Source: Methanomicrobiales archaeon (GTDB lineage: Archaea; Halobacteriota; Methanomicrobia; Methanomicrobiales; Methanospirillaceae). From it: a stretch of 64,000 bases of DNA. This document shows, in pieces, positions 24,276 to 32,726 of this stretch (its first letter is position 1; the number at the start of each line of letters is the position of its first letter). The notes under the pieces are model-generated. The model saw only the letters and a list, made by a program, of their open reading frames with translations. It did no database searches and had not been told where the DNA came from. Location of the stretch: NCBI GenBank assembly GCA_022841205.1, contig JALHCK010000004.1:62001-126000 (forward strand), written 5' to 3'. Made by a program: the position numbers and the translations under genes.

Positions 24276-24791
24276 TCACCGGTACACTTCCAGAAGGGCC
24301 ACCCTCTCGAGGACCAGTTCGGTGAGGCGCAATGGCCCGACGACTGCCAGCTCTTCGCTTGTAATGCCAAAGAGTTCCATCAGACGATGCATCTTTTCAG
24401 GAGTGATGGATTCCCAGTCTTCATCACAGAGCTCTCCAAGATCGAGTAGTTCTTCAAGAGCACCCGGTGATGAAGGGCAGATGCACAGGTAAGTTTCGTT
24501 CAGCCCGGCATGCACCCCGAACCGGACGCCAACCTGGCACTGTCTCGATCCCGAAGCGTAGAGAAATGCTTCCATTTCGACGGTGTTTGATATTGCCGAA
24601 CCTGTATCAAATGAGCGGAAGGCATGCCCGAGAGCGGAGCGGACGTGCGCCATCCCGGCCATATTTGTTGCATTGAAGAGGATGATGTGTACATCATACC
24701 TGGCCGCAATATCCCGGATTTCTGCCAGAAAGACTCCCGGATCCTGGATAAGTGTTATGTACTGCACAACCGTGCACTCTTCTGCACTCAT
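24276..24791 (-). CDS. cgi121: KEOPS complex subunit Cgi121
   Basis: Cgi121 is a small subunit of KEOPS, which makes the t6A modification of tRNA together with Kae1, Bud32 and Pcc1; it binds the tRNA 3' end. Starting at the ATG at 24789-24791 the protein has about 171 residues. Supporting blocks: VHIILFNATNMAGMAHVRSALGHAFRSF, then SNTVEMEAFLYASGSRQC, the family's NxxxxExLLYxSGxRQ motif. The open frame begins ten codons earlier, but that start would overlap hel308 by 23 bases, so the internal ATG is preferred. A neighbouring hel308 is a known archaeal arrangement. Other KEOPS genes are not in the window. Confidence 0.82.
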   Translation of the reverse strand: MSAEECTVVQYITLIQDPGVFLAEIRDIAARYDVHIILFNATNMAGMAHVRSALGHAFRSFDTGSAISNTVEMEAFLYASGSRQCQVGVRFGVHAGLNETYLCICPSSPGALEELLDLGELCDEDWESITPEKMHRLMELFGITSEELAVVGPLRLTELVLERVALLEVYR

Positions 24792-24798
24792 TCGAAAC

Positions 24799-26958
24799 TC
24801 ACTCCGGCTCTTTCTTCCCAAACTGAAACAGATCAGCCTGTGATACTTGCTGGGAGACGGGTAGCCGCCCCCCCATCTCTTCCTTAAGCCAGGAAAAGAC
24901 CTGTGTTGTTATCCCCTGGCCGAGAATCGGGACAATCCTTTCTTCTCCGGCGGCAAGGATCTTTTCCGGAGAGGTAAACCCGTTGTTGAAGAGCCGCCGG
25001 GCCCTGACCCTGCCGATATTCCTGATCCTGACCAGGGGGATGAGCTCCCGTTTAATACCATGCCTCATGCAGAGCTCAAACTCCCCGATTTGCTGGGAAA
25101 AACCCCGCTTGAACATCCGTGCCAGGCGTCCGGTTGCATGGAGGAGCCAGTTAACGCTCTCGACAAGGGCATGGATATCTCCCGGCCCTATCGAGTATCG
25201 TTCGCAGATGGTTGCATCAGGGACTTCATGGTTCCAGTCAGAGAGGACCATTGCCGTCTTCAGGCTCCGGAAGTATGTCTCGTCGTCGCCAAAAGGAAGG
25301 TCCATCCAGAGCTCGTGGTCATGTTCGAGAACATACCGCTCCAGGTAATGACGGTCCCGGTTTCCTACAAAAAGCGTGAACATGTCGGGGGTACTGCAGA
25401 TAACCTGTAGAAGGCCGATATCCGAGAACTCCTCTGCGCCGGTAATCTGTTCGACAATCAGGTCGGCGCTTAATGGATCGATGTAGAGCTGCGATACAAG
25501 TGTCCCATACTCTGTTGCACAGAGATTTTCGGCCTGGATGGTGATCATCTCTGCGCGGTCAAGGAAGGATAGAGATCTCCCGATGACCGCGGCCAGCAGC
25601 CGATCAGTCTTCTTCTGATGGAAATAGAATGTGCTGTGCATGAATTCCCGGAGCGCCGGTTGAGAAGCGACAAACCCTGAGGCAATCAGTGAGAGGATAT
25701 GGGTAGTGAGTGCCCTGTCGGTTGAGCACTGGGAATTGACATCTTCCGGTGTGGCATCGATGTAGTAGGAGAAAAGTTGTGCAGCATCCTGCGAGGAATT
25801 ACCTATCAGTACCGCTTCGCCATATGGATCGAGACGGGGACGGCCAGCACGGCCGGCCATCTGGTGATACTCCCTGGCCGGGATTGGGACCATACCCTCC
25901 CCCGCATTATATCGACGGTAATCCCTGATGATGACCCTGCGTGCGGGCAGGTTCAGGCCGGCAGCGAGCGTTGGCGTTGAAGAAATGCACCGGATATGCC
26001 CCTTCCGGAACCCCTCTTCCACGATGGTCCGGGCTTCTCTCCTTAAGCCTGCATGGTGGAAAGCCGATCCTGATGATACGCAGAGGGCGAGTGTTTTCTC
26101 CTGGTCAGTTTCGGCCAGTTTCCCAAGCTTCCTGGAATAAGCGGTAAGTTCAGGGCTTTCAAGAGCAAGCGCCTTTGCCGCCCGTTTTGCGAACGCTTCA
26201 GCATTTTTTCGCGATGACACGAAGACCAGGCACTGACCCCCCTCCCCGATAGTATCCATCATGAGGTTTAAGTCTTCAAATTTCGAAACCGATCGAACCG
26301 GTCTGACAGTTGAGTGGAAATGGATCGCACCATCGTAGTAGACCCCCTGGTGGAGATCGACTGGCCGCCAGCTCCCTGTCACGAGTTCAGCACCAAGCCA
26401 CCGGGAAAGGGTACCTGGATTTCCAATGGTTGCAGACAGGGCGATGACCTGCATGCCCGGATTCCTGGTCCGCATCTTGGTAATTACCATCTCCAGGGTT
26501 GGTCCGCGGTCCGGAGAGTCGATCAGGTGAACCTCGTCGACCACGAGCAGGCTGATTTCTGTGAGCCATGGAGAGGCATTCCGGAGAAGAGAGTCGACTT
26601 TTTCACTTGTGGCAACGATAATGTCATTTCTCCCGAGATAATCGTCGCGGCGGTCATAGTCGCCGGTTGAGATGCCGACCTTCACCCCTTTTCCGCTGAA
26701 ATCCTCGTACTTCTCACTGGCGAGTGCCTTTAAGGGGACAATGTAGAGGCATTTCCCCCCTCGTGCGATATGCACATGCATGGCCATCTCCGCTACGATG
26801 GTCTTTCCGCTTGCAGTCGGGATGGCCACGAGAAGATTTTTCCCCTCGAACATTCCTTTTTGAACACATTCTTCCTGGGGAGGATAGAGATCCATGATTC
26901 CCGCGGACTCGTAGTGCCGGATCAATGAGTCAGGGATGGGGAGGCCCGCAATCTTCAT
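24799..26958 (-). CDS. hel308: Hel308 superfamily 2 DNA helicase
   Basis: 3'-5' helicase that remodels stalled replication forks, related to metazoan HELQ/PolQ. The 719-residue protein has the Q-motif region YPPQEECV, Walker A AIPTASGKTIVAEM near 44-57, DEVH near 146, ALSATIGNP (motif III), and SSTPTLAAGLNLPARRVI and HQMAGRAGRPRLDPYGEAVL (motifs V and VI). The C-terminal part contains the ratchet domain and a final helix-hairpin-helix, IRNIGRVRARRLFNNGF. The last residues, QVSQADLFQFGKK, look like the PCNA-interacting-peptide motif of archaeal Hel308 (Q-x-x-L-x-x-F-F type). The gene's predicted transcription start coincides with an origin-box-like sequence. Confidence 0.95.
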   Translation of the reverse strand: MKIAGLPIPDSLIRHYESAGIMDLYPPQEECVQKGMFEGKNLLVAIPTASGKTIVAEMAMHVHIARGGKCLYIVPLKALASEKYEDFSGKGVKVGISTGDYDRRDDYLGRNDIIVATSEKVDSLLRNASPWLTEISLLVVDEVHLIDSPDRGPTLEMVITKMRTRNPGMQVIALSATIGNPGTLSRWLGAELVTGSWRPVDLHQGVYYDGAIHFHSTVRPVRSVSKFEDLNLMMDTIGEGGQCLVFVSSRKNAEAFAKRAAKALALESPELTAYSRKLGKLAETDQEKTLALCVSSGSAFHHAGLRREARTIVEEGFRKGHIRCISSTPTLAAGLNLPARRVIIRDYRRYNAGEGMVPIPAREYHQMAGRAGRPRLDPYGEAVLIGNSSQDAAQLFSYYIDATPEDVNSQCSTDRALTTHILSLIASGFVASQPALREFMHSTFYFHQKKTDRLLAAVIGRSLSFLDRAEMITIQAENLCATEYGTLVSQLYIDPLSADLIVEQITGAEEFSDIGLLQVICSTPDMFTLFVGNRDRHYLERYVLEHDHELWMDLPFGDDETYFRSLKTAMVLSDWNHEVPDATICERYSIGPGDIHALVESVNWLLHATGRLARMFKRGFSQQIGEFELCMRHGIKRELIPLVRIRNIGRVRARRLFNNGFTSPEKILAAGEERIVPILGQGITTQVFSWLKEEMGGRLPVSQQVSQADLFQFGKKEPE

Positions 26959-26960
26959 TC

Positions 26961-26984
26961 AAACCCCTTTTATTCCAGTCGATA
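26961..26984 (-). other. origin-recognition-box-like site at the hel308 promoter
   Basis: On the minus strand this reads tcgactggaataaaaggggt plus tt, matching the orc1 origin box at 22848-22871 in all but a few positions, including the first nine bases and the aaaggggttt tail. It starts two bases upstream of the hel308 ATG and lies where transcription should begin. Confidence 0.65.
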
Positions 26985-27002
26985 TTCGTCGTGAATCGCC
27001 TC

Positions 27003-27013
27003 TTTTTATAAAC
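27003..27013 (-). promoter_or_regulatory. probable TATA box of hel308
   Basis: The minus strand reads gtttataaaaa about 50 bases before the hel308 start codon. The expected transcription start, about 25 bases downstream, falls inside the origin-box-like site. Confidence 0.45.
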
Positions 27014-27038
27014 AAGCTCCTAAGCGCGCGTTTCGGCC

Positions 27039-27050
27039 TCCAGTGGAAAT
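27039..27050 (+). other. mini origin box
   Basis: The sequence ctccagtggaaa is the core dyad half of archaeal origin boxes, without the G-run. It lies 80 bases from the larger site and 60 bases before the end of the KH gene. Confidence 0.4.
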
Positions 27051-27110
27051 AATCCTTATGCAGGCCGGATCCAATTGGATCTAACCGCATCCGGCCCTGG
27101 CGGCAGATTA

Positions 27111-27650
27111 TCAGTAGTAGTAATCAATGGCATCGTGCTTGGCCTCGCGCCGCTTCCGTTCCAGGAACCCAAAGACCACTTCGTGGGGAAGGCCTTCGAG
27201 AAGCATCTCGACGGCACTCCGGGCAGTTTTTATCTGTTCCGGGAGACCGATCAGGGCGACGGTTTTACCGGATACCGATATCTCGCAATCGGTCATGTGT
27301 TCGATCTGTTCCCGGGAACGGCCGTCCTTCCCGATAATCCGGCCTCTTAGTCGGTCGAGCTGGCGGGGACTGTCGGTCAGCCCGGAGAGATCGATCATGT
27401 CGAGGAGAAGGTCTTCATCATCGAGCAGGACGAATGCCCTTTCTGGAGAAAATCCCCGGCTGATGGCCTGTACAACTTCCATTGCGCGGAGGACGAGGGG
27501 AGCATCCTCCCCAGTAACCTGGACAATCCCTTCCTTGCTGTCTACCGAGAGGGTGGTTTTTGTCTTTTCCTCAAGTTCCCTCTTGGTACCCCCGCCCTTG
27601 CCGATCAGAACCCCGATTCTGGTCCCGGTGACTTTTACTTCCTGGATCAT
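27111..27650 (-). CDS. KH-domain RNA-binding protein (archaeal Pno1/Dim2-like)
   Basis: A 179-residue protein with two KH-type folds. The first contains RIGVLIGKGGGTKRELEEKT (the GxxG loop), the second RGRIIGKDGRSREQIEHMTDCEISV. The ILxxAMEVVQAISRGFSPERA segment between them is typical of the archaeal homologues of yeast Pno1/Dim2, which assist small-subunit rRNA maturation. It follows rio1 by 18 bases on the same strand; the eIF1A-rio1-KH linkage is a familiar archaeal ribosome-biogenesis cluster, here without eIF1A in the window. The very C-terminal acidic/tyrosine tail DAIDYYY is unusual-looking but short. Confidence 0.9.
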   Translation of the reverse strand: MIQEVKVTGTRIGVLIGKGGGTKRELEEKTKTTLSVDSKEGIVQVTGEDAPLVLRAMEVVQAISRGFSPERAFVLLDDEDLLLDMIDLSGLTDSPRQLDRLRGRIIGKDGRSREQIEHMTDCEISVSGKTVALIGLPEQIKTARSAVEMLLEGLPHEVVFGFLERKRREAKHDAIDYYY

Positions 27651-27668
27651 GGTCTTTTATCCGGGCCC

Positions 27669-28457
27669 TTATCCTGGAACTCCCCTGCCCGGTAACGGAA
27701 TTCCAGTAATCTCCTCAAATACGTCGCTGGTAGTCCGGACACTGCAGAGATTGCCAAAGTATCTGTTCACATTTGCAATATCCCTTGCGAGGAATGCCCG
27801 CGCCCGGGGGTGATCGAGCGTTACCGCCTGGCCCATATCGATGACGCAGGCCCTGTCTGAAAAGAGGATGTTGAATTCAGAGAGATCGGCATGCACGAGT
27901 CCTGCCTTCTGGTAAAGGATCTTTACGAAAGAAATGATCTCCTGATACACGCTATCAGGATCGCCGAGTTCAACATTCCTGATCTGGGGGAACGGGACCT
28001 CGCTCTCCCCTAAAAATTCCATCACCAGAATGTTCCTGTCCCAGCCGTATGGTTCGGGAACCCTCAGACCCGCTTCACGAGCCCGCTTAAGATTTGCAAA
28101 TTCTTTCCGTGTCCAGGTAAAGACAATCTCTTTCCGCGTTTTCCGGATACCGGAGAACCTGCGATCACCGATCAGGTATTCGGTCATGGCGTTGAAATTG
28201 GCCGTCCTGATCCGATAGATCTTGATGGCGAGATCCTGGTCTTCGCGCTCCCCGAAAAAGACGTTTGCTTCCTTGCCGGTGCTGATGGAGCCGCCAATTG
28301 CCGTAATCCAGCCTTTATGCACTAGCCTGTAGAGGGCAAGGAGCGTCACTTCATCGAACACGTCCTGCCGGACCTTGAGCTGGTCTACATCTTTTATCCG
28401 GATACCCAGGCGTTCGATCTCGCGGTCGAACCTTGACTCGATACTGTCGGAACTCAC
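27669..28457 (-). CDS. rio1: RIO1-type serine/threonine protein kinase
   Basis: Atypical kinase required for late 40S/30S subunit maturation. The 262-residue protein has the flexible nucleotide loop GGSISTGKEANVFFG near 56-70, the catalytic HADLSEFNILF segment (catalytic Asp and Asn, near 190-200) and the metal-binding Asp in VIDMGQAVTLDHPRA. The STGKEANV signature identifies the RIO1 subgroup over RIO2, which carries an N-terminal winged helix that is missing here. It sits between tyrS (13 bases upstream) and the KH gene (18 bases downstream), suggesting one ribosome/translation transcript. Confidence 0.95.
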   Translation of the reverse strand: MSSDSIESRFDREIERLGIRIKDVDQLKVRQDVFDEVTLLALYRLVHKGWITAIGGSISTGKEANVFFGEREDQDLAIKIYRIRTANFNAMTEYLIGDRRFSGIRKTRKEIVFTWTRKEFANLKRAREAGLRVPEPYGWDRNILVMEFLGESEVPFPQIRNVELGDPDSVYQEIISFVKILYQKAGLVHADLSEFNILFSDRACVIDMGQAVTLDHPRARAFLARDIANVNRYFGNLCSVRTTSDVFEEITGIPLPGRGVPG

Positions 28458-28470
28458 GGCAGACGCTCCA

Positions 28471-29412
28471 TCAGGTCATGTAGTCCCGGACACAGGAGAG
28501 AATGCCTGACATGCTCGTGGCCACCGCCTTCTTCAGGTCGAGCGGATGGATCTCTCCTTTCCGGTAGGCTTCCTCGATCTCTGAGTAGCTTCCGAACTCG
28601 CGATCTCCGCCGAACTTTGCCGGGCGCCTGACCACAACCGTTCCTGTCCTGGGAAAGATGTGGTACTGGAGAATCTGGAGCACCGGGTTTTCTTCGCACT
28701 CGGGCGGGCAGAATGCCTTCTGGCATTTCTTCTCAATCTCCTCGACCGAATCGGCTACCGAGATGTAGTTCCCGCTGGAAGAGGACATCTTCTTACCGTC
28801 GAGTCCGTTCAGGATAGGGGTATGTATGCAGACCGGCGAAGGGTAACCGACTGCCGCCAGGTGCTCCCGGGCGAGCATATGGATCTTCCGCTGATCGATT
28901 CCCCCGACAGCAGCATCGACGTTGAGCAGGGCGATGTCCACCATCTGCATGATAGGATAGATCATCTGGGAAACAGTCGGCGCCTCCATGTTTCTACCCA
29001 CCTCATCCATGCTTCGCCGGGCACGGTTCAGGGTTATCTGCTGGGAGAGCTGGAGAACCCTGAGCTGGTAGTCGGGAGAAAGCTGGAGGTCGGAGCCAAG
29101 CACGTACTCGACGTCCCGGAGGCCGAGCCCCTCGAAGCACCGCCTGTTGTACCCGGCAAGCTCCCTGACCTGCTCCATGGTCCCTTTCCTGTTGAGGAAG
29201 GCATGGAGGTCGGCGAGGAGGACGATCACCTCGAAACCGGCCTCTTTTAAATCGATCAGCTTGTTGACGGTCACCAAGTGTCCGAGGTGGATCTCTCCGC
29301 TCGGCTCGTAGCCTGCATAAACCCGCTTCTTGTCCCTGGCAAGGAGAGCTATCAGTTCATCATCAGTGATAACTTCTACTGTATTCCTCGTCACCAGCTC
29401 GTAGGGATCCAT
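28471..29412 (-). CDS. tyrS: tyrosyl-tRNA synthetase, archaeal type
   Basis: Charges tRNA-Tyr. The 313-residue length is that of the compact archaeal/eukaryotic enzyme, lacking the bacterial C-terminal S4 domain. Visible motifs: VYAGYEPSGEIHLGHLVTVNKL near 31-52 with the HIGH-like HLGH, YVLGSDLQ, YPIMQMVDIALLNVDAAVGGIDQRKIHMLAREHL (tyrosine/adenylate pocket), and the KMSKS-like KMSSSSGNYI near 214-223. It is the first gene of the tyrS-rio1-KH unit. The 276-base gap upstream carries the tail fragment of gap. Confidence 0.96.
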   Translation of the reverse strand: MDPYELVTRNTVEVITDDELIALLARDKKRVYAGYEPSGEIHLGHLVTVNKLIDLKEAGFEVIVLLADLHAFLNRKGTMEQVRELAGYNRRCFEGLGLRDVEYVLGSDLQLSPDYQLRVLQLSQQITLNRARRSMDEVGRNMEAPTVSQMIYPIMQMVDIALLNVDAAVGGIDQRKIHMLAREHLAAVGYPSPVCIHTPILNGLDGKKMSSSSGNYISVADSVEEIEKKCQKAFCPPECEENPVLQILQYHIFPRTGTVVVRRPAKFGGDREFGSYSEIEEAYRKGEIHPLDLKKAVATSMSGILSCVRDYMT

Positions 29413-29566
29413 TTTCTATACATGGGATCTGGGTGGTGTTAATTATTATGAGCATACTGTTGATGGGCGGGCAACGCGAAACCGGGAGAAAAATCACACG
29501 ACAGCATGTGTTCTTTGAGAATAACCGGTGAGGATTCGTGGAAAAAAATATCCGTGAAAAAGGGGT

Positions 29567-29671
29567 TCACAGGGGAGTCATGAAGTTCATGGTCTTGTTG
29601 GTCATGGCGATCGACCTGGCGGGGTCCTTCTCGGTCCCGGCCATGGCCCGGGCGAGACCTTGTGAAACCAT
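29567..29671 (-). pseudogene. duplicated 3'-terminal fragment of gap
   Basis: The minus strand 29671-29567 encodes a 34-residue peptide, MVSQGLARAMAGTEKDPARS then IAMTNKTMNFMTPL, ending in TGA. The core, RAM-x-GTEKDPARSIAMTN-x-xMNF, duplicates the C-terminus of the glyceraldehyde-3-phosphate dehydrogenase encoded just upstream (RAMTGTEKDPARSIAMTNRAMNF). Nucleotide identity over the 69-base core is 64 of 69. It is either a remnant of a tandem gene duplication, the rest having been deleted, or a recently formed short tandem repeat. No evidence that the peptide is made. Confidence 0.75.
29582..29650. repeat. direct repeat copy A (gap tail)
   Basis: 69 bases that match copy B at 29704-29772 with five mismatches and an offset of 122 bases. 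Several substitutions are synonymous in the gap reading frame, so both copies were once under coding constraint. Confidence 0.85.
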
Positions 29672-29688
29672 ATCGAAAAAGTTGGAGG

Positions 29689-30711
29689 TCACTGGATAGC
29701 CACGAAGTTCATGGCCCTGTTGGTCATGGCGATCGACCTGGCGGGGTCCTTCTCAGTCCCGGTCATAGCCCGTATACAATCGATGTTTTCCACCACCACG
29801 TCGGCTTCCTGGTGGATGGCCTGGAAGAGGTAGAGCTCTTTTCCAATACAGGAGACCGATTCTTCGAAGATACCGTTCTCCCAGAGGTCGGACCGGCACC
29901 GGCCCATGTCCATGGCATACTCTTTCAGCTCGGCGGTGCTGGTGATGCCGGTCACTTTCCGGACAAGTCCCATCCGCGGGTGCTTCTCGATGACCCGGAG
30001 GACATCCTCCCTGTCCGCCGCCTTCTTCAGGTCCATCTGAACGACGTGCATGTGCATCATGGTCACCGGGACGATCATGGCCAGGGTAACGATGTTGATT
30101 TGCGGCAGAACGCTCTGGACATCAGGGCCGTGGTGGCTTGGGATGTTGACCGGGTTTAAGACGATAGCATCGATGGGCCCCCGCTTGATGTCCGCCGGAT
30201 CCCCCCCCCGCCGGACCATGACCGCCCGGACTTTCTCTACGCCGTACGCCGTATCCATGGCCTTGATGATCCGGCACAGGCCGGTGGTGTTGCAGGATAC
30301 CACCCTGGCGAACTGTTTCCCGATGGCATCCCTGTAATTGCAGTCCGAGTTGAAGGAGAACCCTGCCACTTCGTGGTCCTCGCCGCCCTGCCATATGGCT
30401 TTCTTCCCAAGTTTCTCGTAGAGGGGCCGATTCTTCTCCCCAACGCCTCCCGGAGTGGCATCAACTACTATATCGGATGCCTTCAGCATGTCCTCAACGC
30501 TCCCGGCGACAGGAAGCCCGGCCTTTTCAAAGGCGCCTTTCCTGGAGATGTCGGCGATATAGAGTGGATATCCACGTGATTTTGCCACGAAGGCCTCGTG
30601 GCTCGGCTTGGTCTTTGAGACCCCAATCACCTTCATATCCGGTTGTGCGGCGACTGCGTCTGCCACGCGCTTGCCGATGGTTCCATACCCATTGATAGCA
30701 ACTTTGATCAT
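29689..30711 (-). CDS. gap: glyceraldehyde-3-phosphate dehydrogenase, archaeal type
   Basis: Phosphorylating dehydrogenase interconverting glyceraldehyde 3-phosphate and 1,3-bisphosphoglycerate, mostly in gluconeogenesis in methanogens. Starting at the ATG at 30709-30711 the protein has 340 residues, the usual archaeal length; the open frame extends 41 codons further upstream, but with no family similarity. MIKVAINGYGTIGKRVADAV is the Rossmann opening, and Cys140 in VSCNTTGLCRI is the catalytic nucleophile. HxGPDVQSV, LNPVNIPSHHGP and TGTEKDPARSIAMTN are archaeal-specific blocks. A fragment of its own 3' end is repeated downstream. Divergent from the glycosylase gene (131-base spacer). Confidence 0.95.
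   Translation of the reverse strand: MIKVAINGYGTIGKRVADAVAAQPDMKVIGVSKTKPSHEAFVAKSRGYPLYIADISRKGAFEKAGLPVAGSVEDMLKASDIVVDATPGGVGEKNRPLYEKLGKKAIWQGGEDHEVAGFSFNSDCNYRDAIGKQFARVVSCNTTGLCRIIKAMDTAYGVEKVRAVMVRRGGDPADIKRGPIDAIVLNPVNIPSHHGPDVQSVLPQINIVTLAMIVPVTMMHMHVVQMDLKKAADREDVLRVIEKHPRMGLVRKVTGITSTAELKEYAMDMGRCRSDLWENGIFEESVSCIGKELYLFQAIHQEADVVVENIDCIRAMTGTEKDPARSIAMTNRAMNFVAIQ
29704..29772. repeat. direct repeat copy B, inside the gap coding region
   Basis: The original copy, coding for the last residues of the gap product before its stop at 29689. Copy A lies 122 bases further on in the untranslated tail. Confidence 0.85.
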
Positions 30712-30842
30712 ATGGGGAGGAATTCTAGGGGAGGTCAAATAAAAGGTTACCGTTTTACGGATGCGGTTCGTTTCCTGGTACCGTCCGGCAGGCCATAAAC
30801 GGACCTCCTTTATGGGAGAAAATCCAACATTCACCCAATATA

Positions 30843-31748
30843 ATGCCTCTCATCTTTAACCCTGTCCCCCCCTATGACTTTTCGGTCAGCACCTTCGTCT
30901 TCTCATCCGGCGATCCCAGGATCCGGAAAGCAGAAAACGGCCGGTTCTGGCAGGTCATCCGGGTCGGGCAAAAACTGGTTCTCGCAGAGGTAACCGCTGG
31001 AGGATCAATCGGCAGTCCTACCTTGAAAGTCAGGTTTACTCCTGAGGATGTCCTGACGCCCGGTGAGCAGGAACAGGCCGGAACAACCATCTCCCGGATC
31101 CTCAATCTTAACGATTACCTCACCCCGTTCTACCAGGCGGTCAGGAACGACCCCCCGATGCGGGAGCTTACCCAGCGTCTCCGCGGGCTGAAACCCCCTA
31201 CAACGCCCACTGTCTTCGAGGCTCTGGCAGACTCCATCATCGAGCAGCAGATCTCGCTTGCCGTTGCCCGCACGCTTGAGGCGAGGCTCACGAAGATGTT
31301 TGGCGATTCGCTGGTGGTTGACGGGCAGACCTACTATGCGTTCCCCGTCCCGGAATGCCTGGCATCCGCGACATCTGAACAATTCCGGTTATGTGGACTT
31401 TCATCGATGAAGGGGGACTATATCCGGAGTGCTGCTGAACGGATTGTAAAGGGAGAGCTCGATCTCGAAAGTCTCCGGAACACCATGGATTCGGAAGCGA
31501 TCATCACGGAACTCGTAAAGCTCAAAGGAGTAGGGCGGTGGACGGCCGAGCTTGCCATCCTCCGGGGCATGCACCGGTTGGATGCCTTCCCGGCCGATGA
31601 TCTCGGGCTCCGGCGTTCAATTTCCCGGCGCTACCAGCGTGACGGGAAAATATCTGCCGGGGAGGCCCGCAACATCGCCGATCAGTGGGGTGAATGGAAG
31701 GGTCTTGCCGCCTATTACCTGCTCATTGCCGACCAGATGAAAATATGA
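30843..31748 (+). CDS. HhH-GPD DNA glycosylase (AlkA/3-methyladenine type)
   Basis: Base-excision repair enzyme that removes alkylated bases. The 301-residue protein has an N-terminal beta-rich part (1-90), like the TBP-fold domain of AlkA, then helices ending in the helix-hairpin-helix LVKLKGVGRWTAELAIL near 220-236 and the catalytic Asp in DAFPADDLGLRRSI near 245. EALADSIIEQQISLAVARTL is the AlkA substrate-pocket helix. No iron-sulfur cluster cysteines appear at the C-terminus, so it is not an EndoIII-type enzyme. Divergent from gap and convergent to the response regulator gene. Confidence 0.9.
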   Translation: MPLIFNPVPPYDFSVSTFVFSSGDPRIRKAENGRFWQVIRVGQKLVLAEVTAGGSIGSPTLKVRFTPEDVLTPGEQEQAGTTISRILNLNDYLTPFYQAVRNDPPMRELTQRLRGLKPPTTPTVFEALADSIIEQQISLAVARTLEARLTKMFGDSLVVDGQTYYAFPVPECLASATSEQFRLCGLSSMKGDYIRSAAERIVKGELDLESLRNTMDSEAIITELVKLKGVGRWTAELAILRGMHRLDAFPADDLGLRRSISRRYQRDGKISAGEARNIADQWGEWKGLAAYYLLIADQMKI

Positions 31749-32089
31749 GCGGGTGATCGGGATTCCCGCAGGGCCTGATCTCATGGGTTTTTGATACTTC
31801 CATCGGAAAATGGAGATGTAACGGGTCAGCCATAATCCTCCGCAACCGGGGAGGTGTGGTGCGGATGCGATATTTTTGCCAGAATGGCAGAGTTAATTTA
31901 TTTACCTGGTCTGCTGCGAGGTGCGGCATGGATGGTTCACACCTCCCGGGGAAAAGCGACAAGTGATTTCACCAGAGCGTTCATCCCTGCACCCGGGGTA
32001 AAACCCCTCAACTCAGGATGGAACAATGAGATTAATTGTTCTCCGGTTCAGTATACCGTCCTGAATTCCGGACGAAGAGAACGGTCGCC
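31749..32089. other. convergent intergenic region, no gene recognised
   Basis: About 340 bases between the ends of the glycosylase and response regulator genes. Short frames are present but without motifs or ribosome binding sites. I saw no repeat or RNA gene here. Confidence 0.5.
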
Positions 32090-32542
32090 TTATCGTTTTT
32101 CAACCGGAGGCTGGTTGATGATCTGCCAATAGAGCCCCATATCCCGTATAACATTGGCGAACTGGTCGAACTGGACCGGTTTGACGATGTAACTGTTCAC
32201 TCCGAGGTTATAACTCTCGATGATATCCCGCTCCTCCCGGGACGAGGTGAAAACGACTACAGGGATCGATCGGGTCTGAGGATTTTCCTTGATTTTCCGG
32301 AGCACCTGGAGCCCGTCAACCTTGGGAAGTTTCAGGTCGAGGAGGATTACCTTTGGTCTCCCTGCGGCCTTGGCTTCATAGGGCCCGGTTCCAAAGAGGT
32401 AATCCAGGGCCTCCTCCCCGTTCCATGCCACATGTATCCTGTCCCCGAGATTGCACCACTGGAAGACGTGGAGGATGAGCTCAACATCGTTGGGATTATC
32501 TTCCACGAGAAGTATATCAGCGCCAGCTCCCATGGAATCCAT
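32090..32542 (-). CDS. single-domain response regulator (CheY-like)
   Basis: A receiver domain of about 150 residues with no output domain. It contains ILLVEDNPNDVELI (acidic pocket), ILLDLKLPKVDGLQVL with the phospho-acceptor Asp, PVVVFTSS (Thr) and SYIVKPVQFDQF (Lys), the full phosphorelay set. Of three in-frame starts, 32542 (MDSMGAG) is preferred because the receiver fold should begin a few residues ahead of ILLVEDN; the ATG at 32596 has a slightly better AGGA spacing and would add 18 residues. The VLRKIKEN and GVNSYIVKP details match the short response regulators common in methanogens (Rcp1-like group). Its cognate kinase is not in the window. Confidence 0.9.
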   Translation of the reverse strand: MDSMGAGADILLVEDNPNDVELILHVFQWCNLGDRIHVAWNGEEALDYLFGTGPYEAKAAGRPKVILLDLKLPKVDGLQVLRKIKENPQTRSIPVVVFTSSREERDIIESYNLGVNSYIVKPVQFDQFANVIRDMGLYWQIINQPPVEKR

Positions 32543-32726
32543 GTATTGAACTAGCCGAGGGTAGAGAAAAAGGTTGTTAAAGCTTTTGAAAACCATATGA
32601 TTTCCTGGTTAAAACACGTGCATACAAAATGAAAATGGCGGAGCCGTTTCATATCAAACGGGTGCCGGAGATGACAACAACGCCGTGCAAATGTTTAATT
32701 AAAAAGGGAGATCATGATCGAATGCC

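Noticed and set aside
30711..30834. N-terminal extension of gap
   Set aside because: The extra 41 codons have no family similarity; the internal ATG gives the canonical MIKVAINGYGTIG opening.
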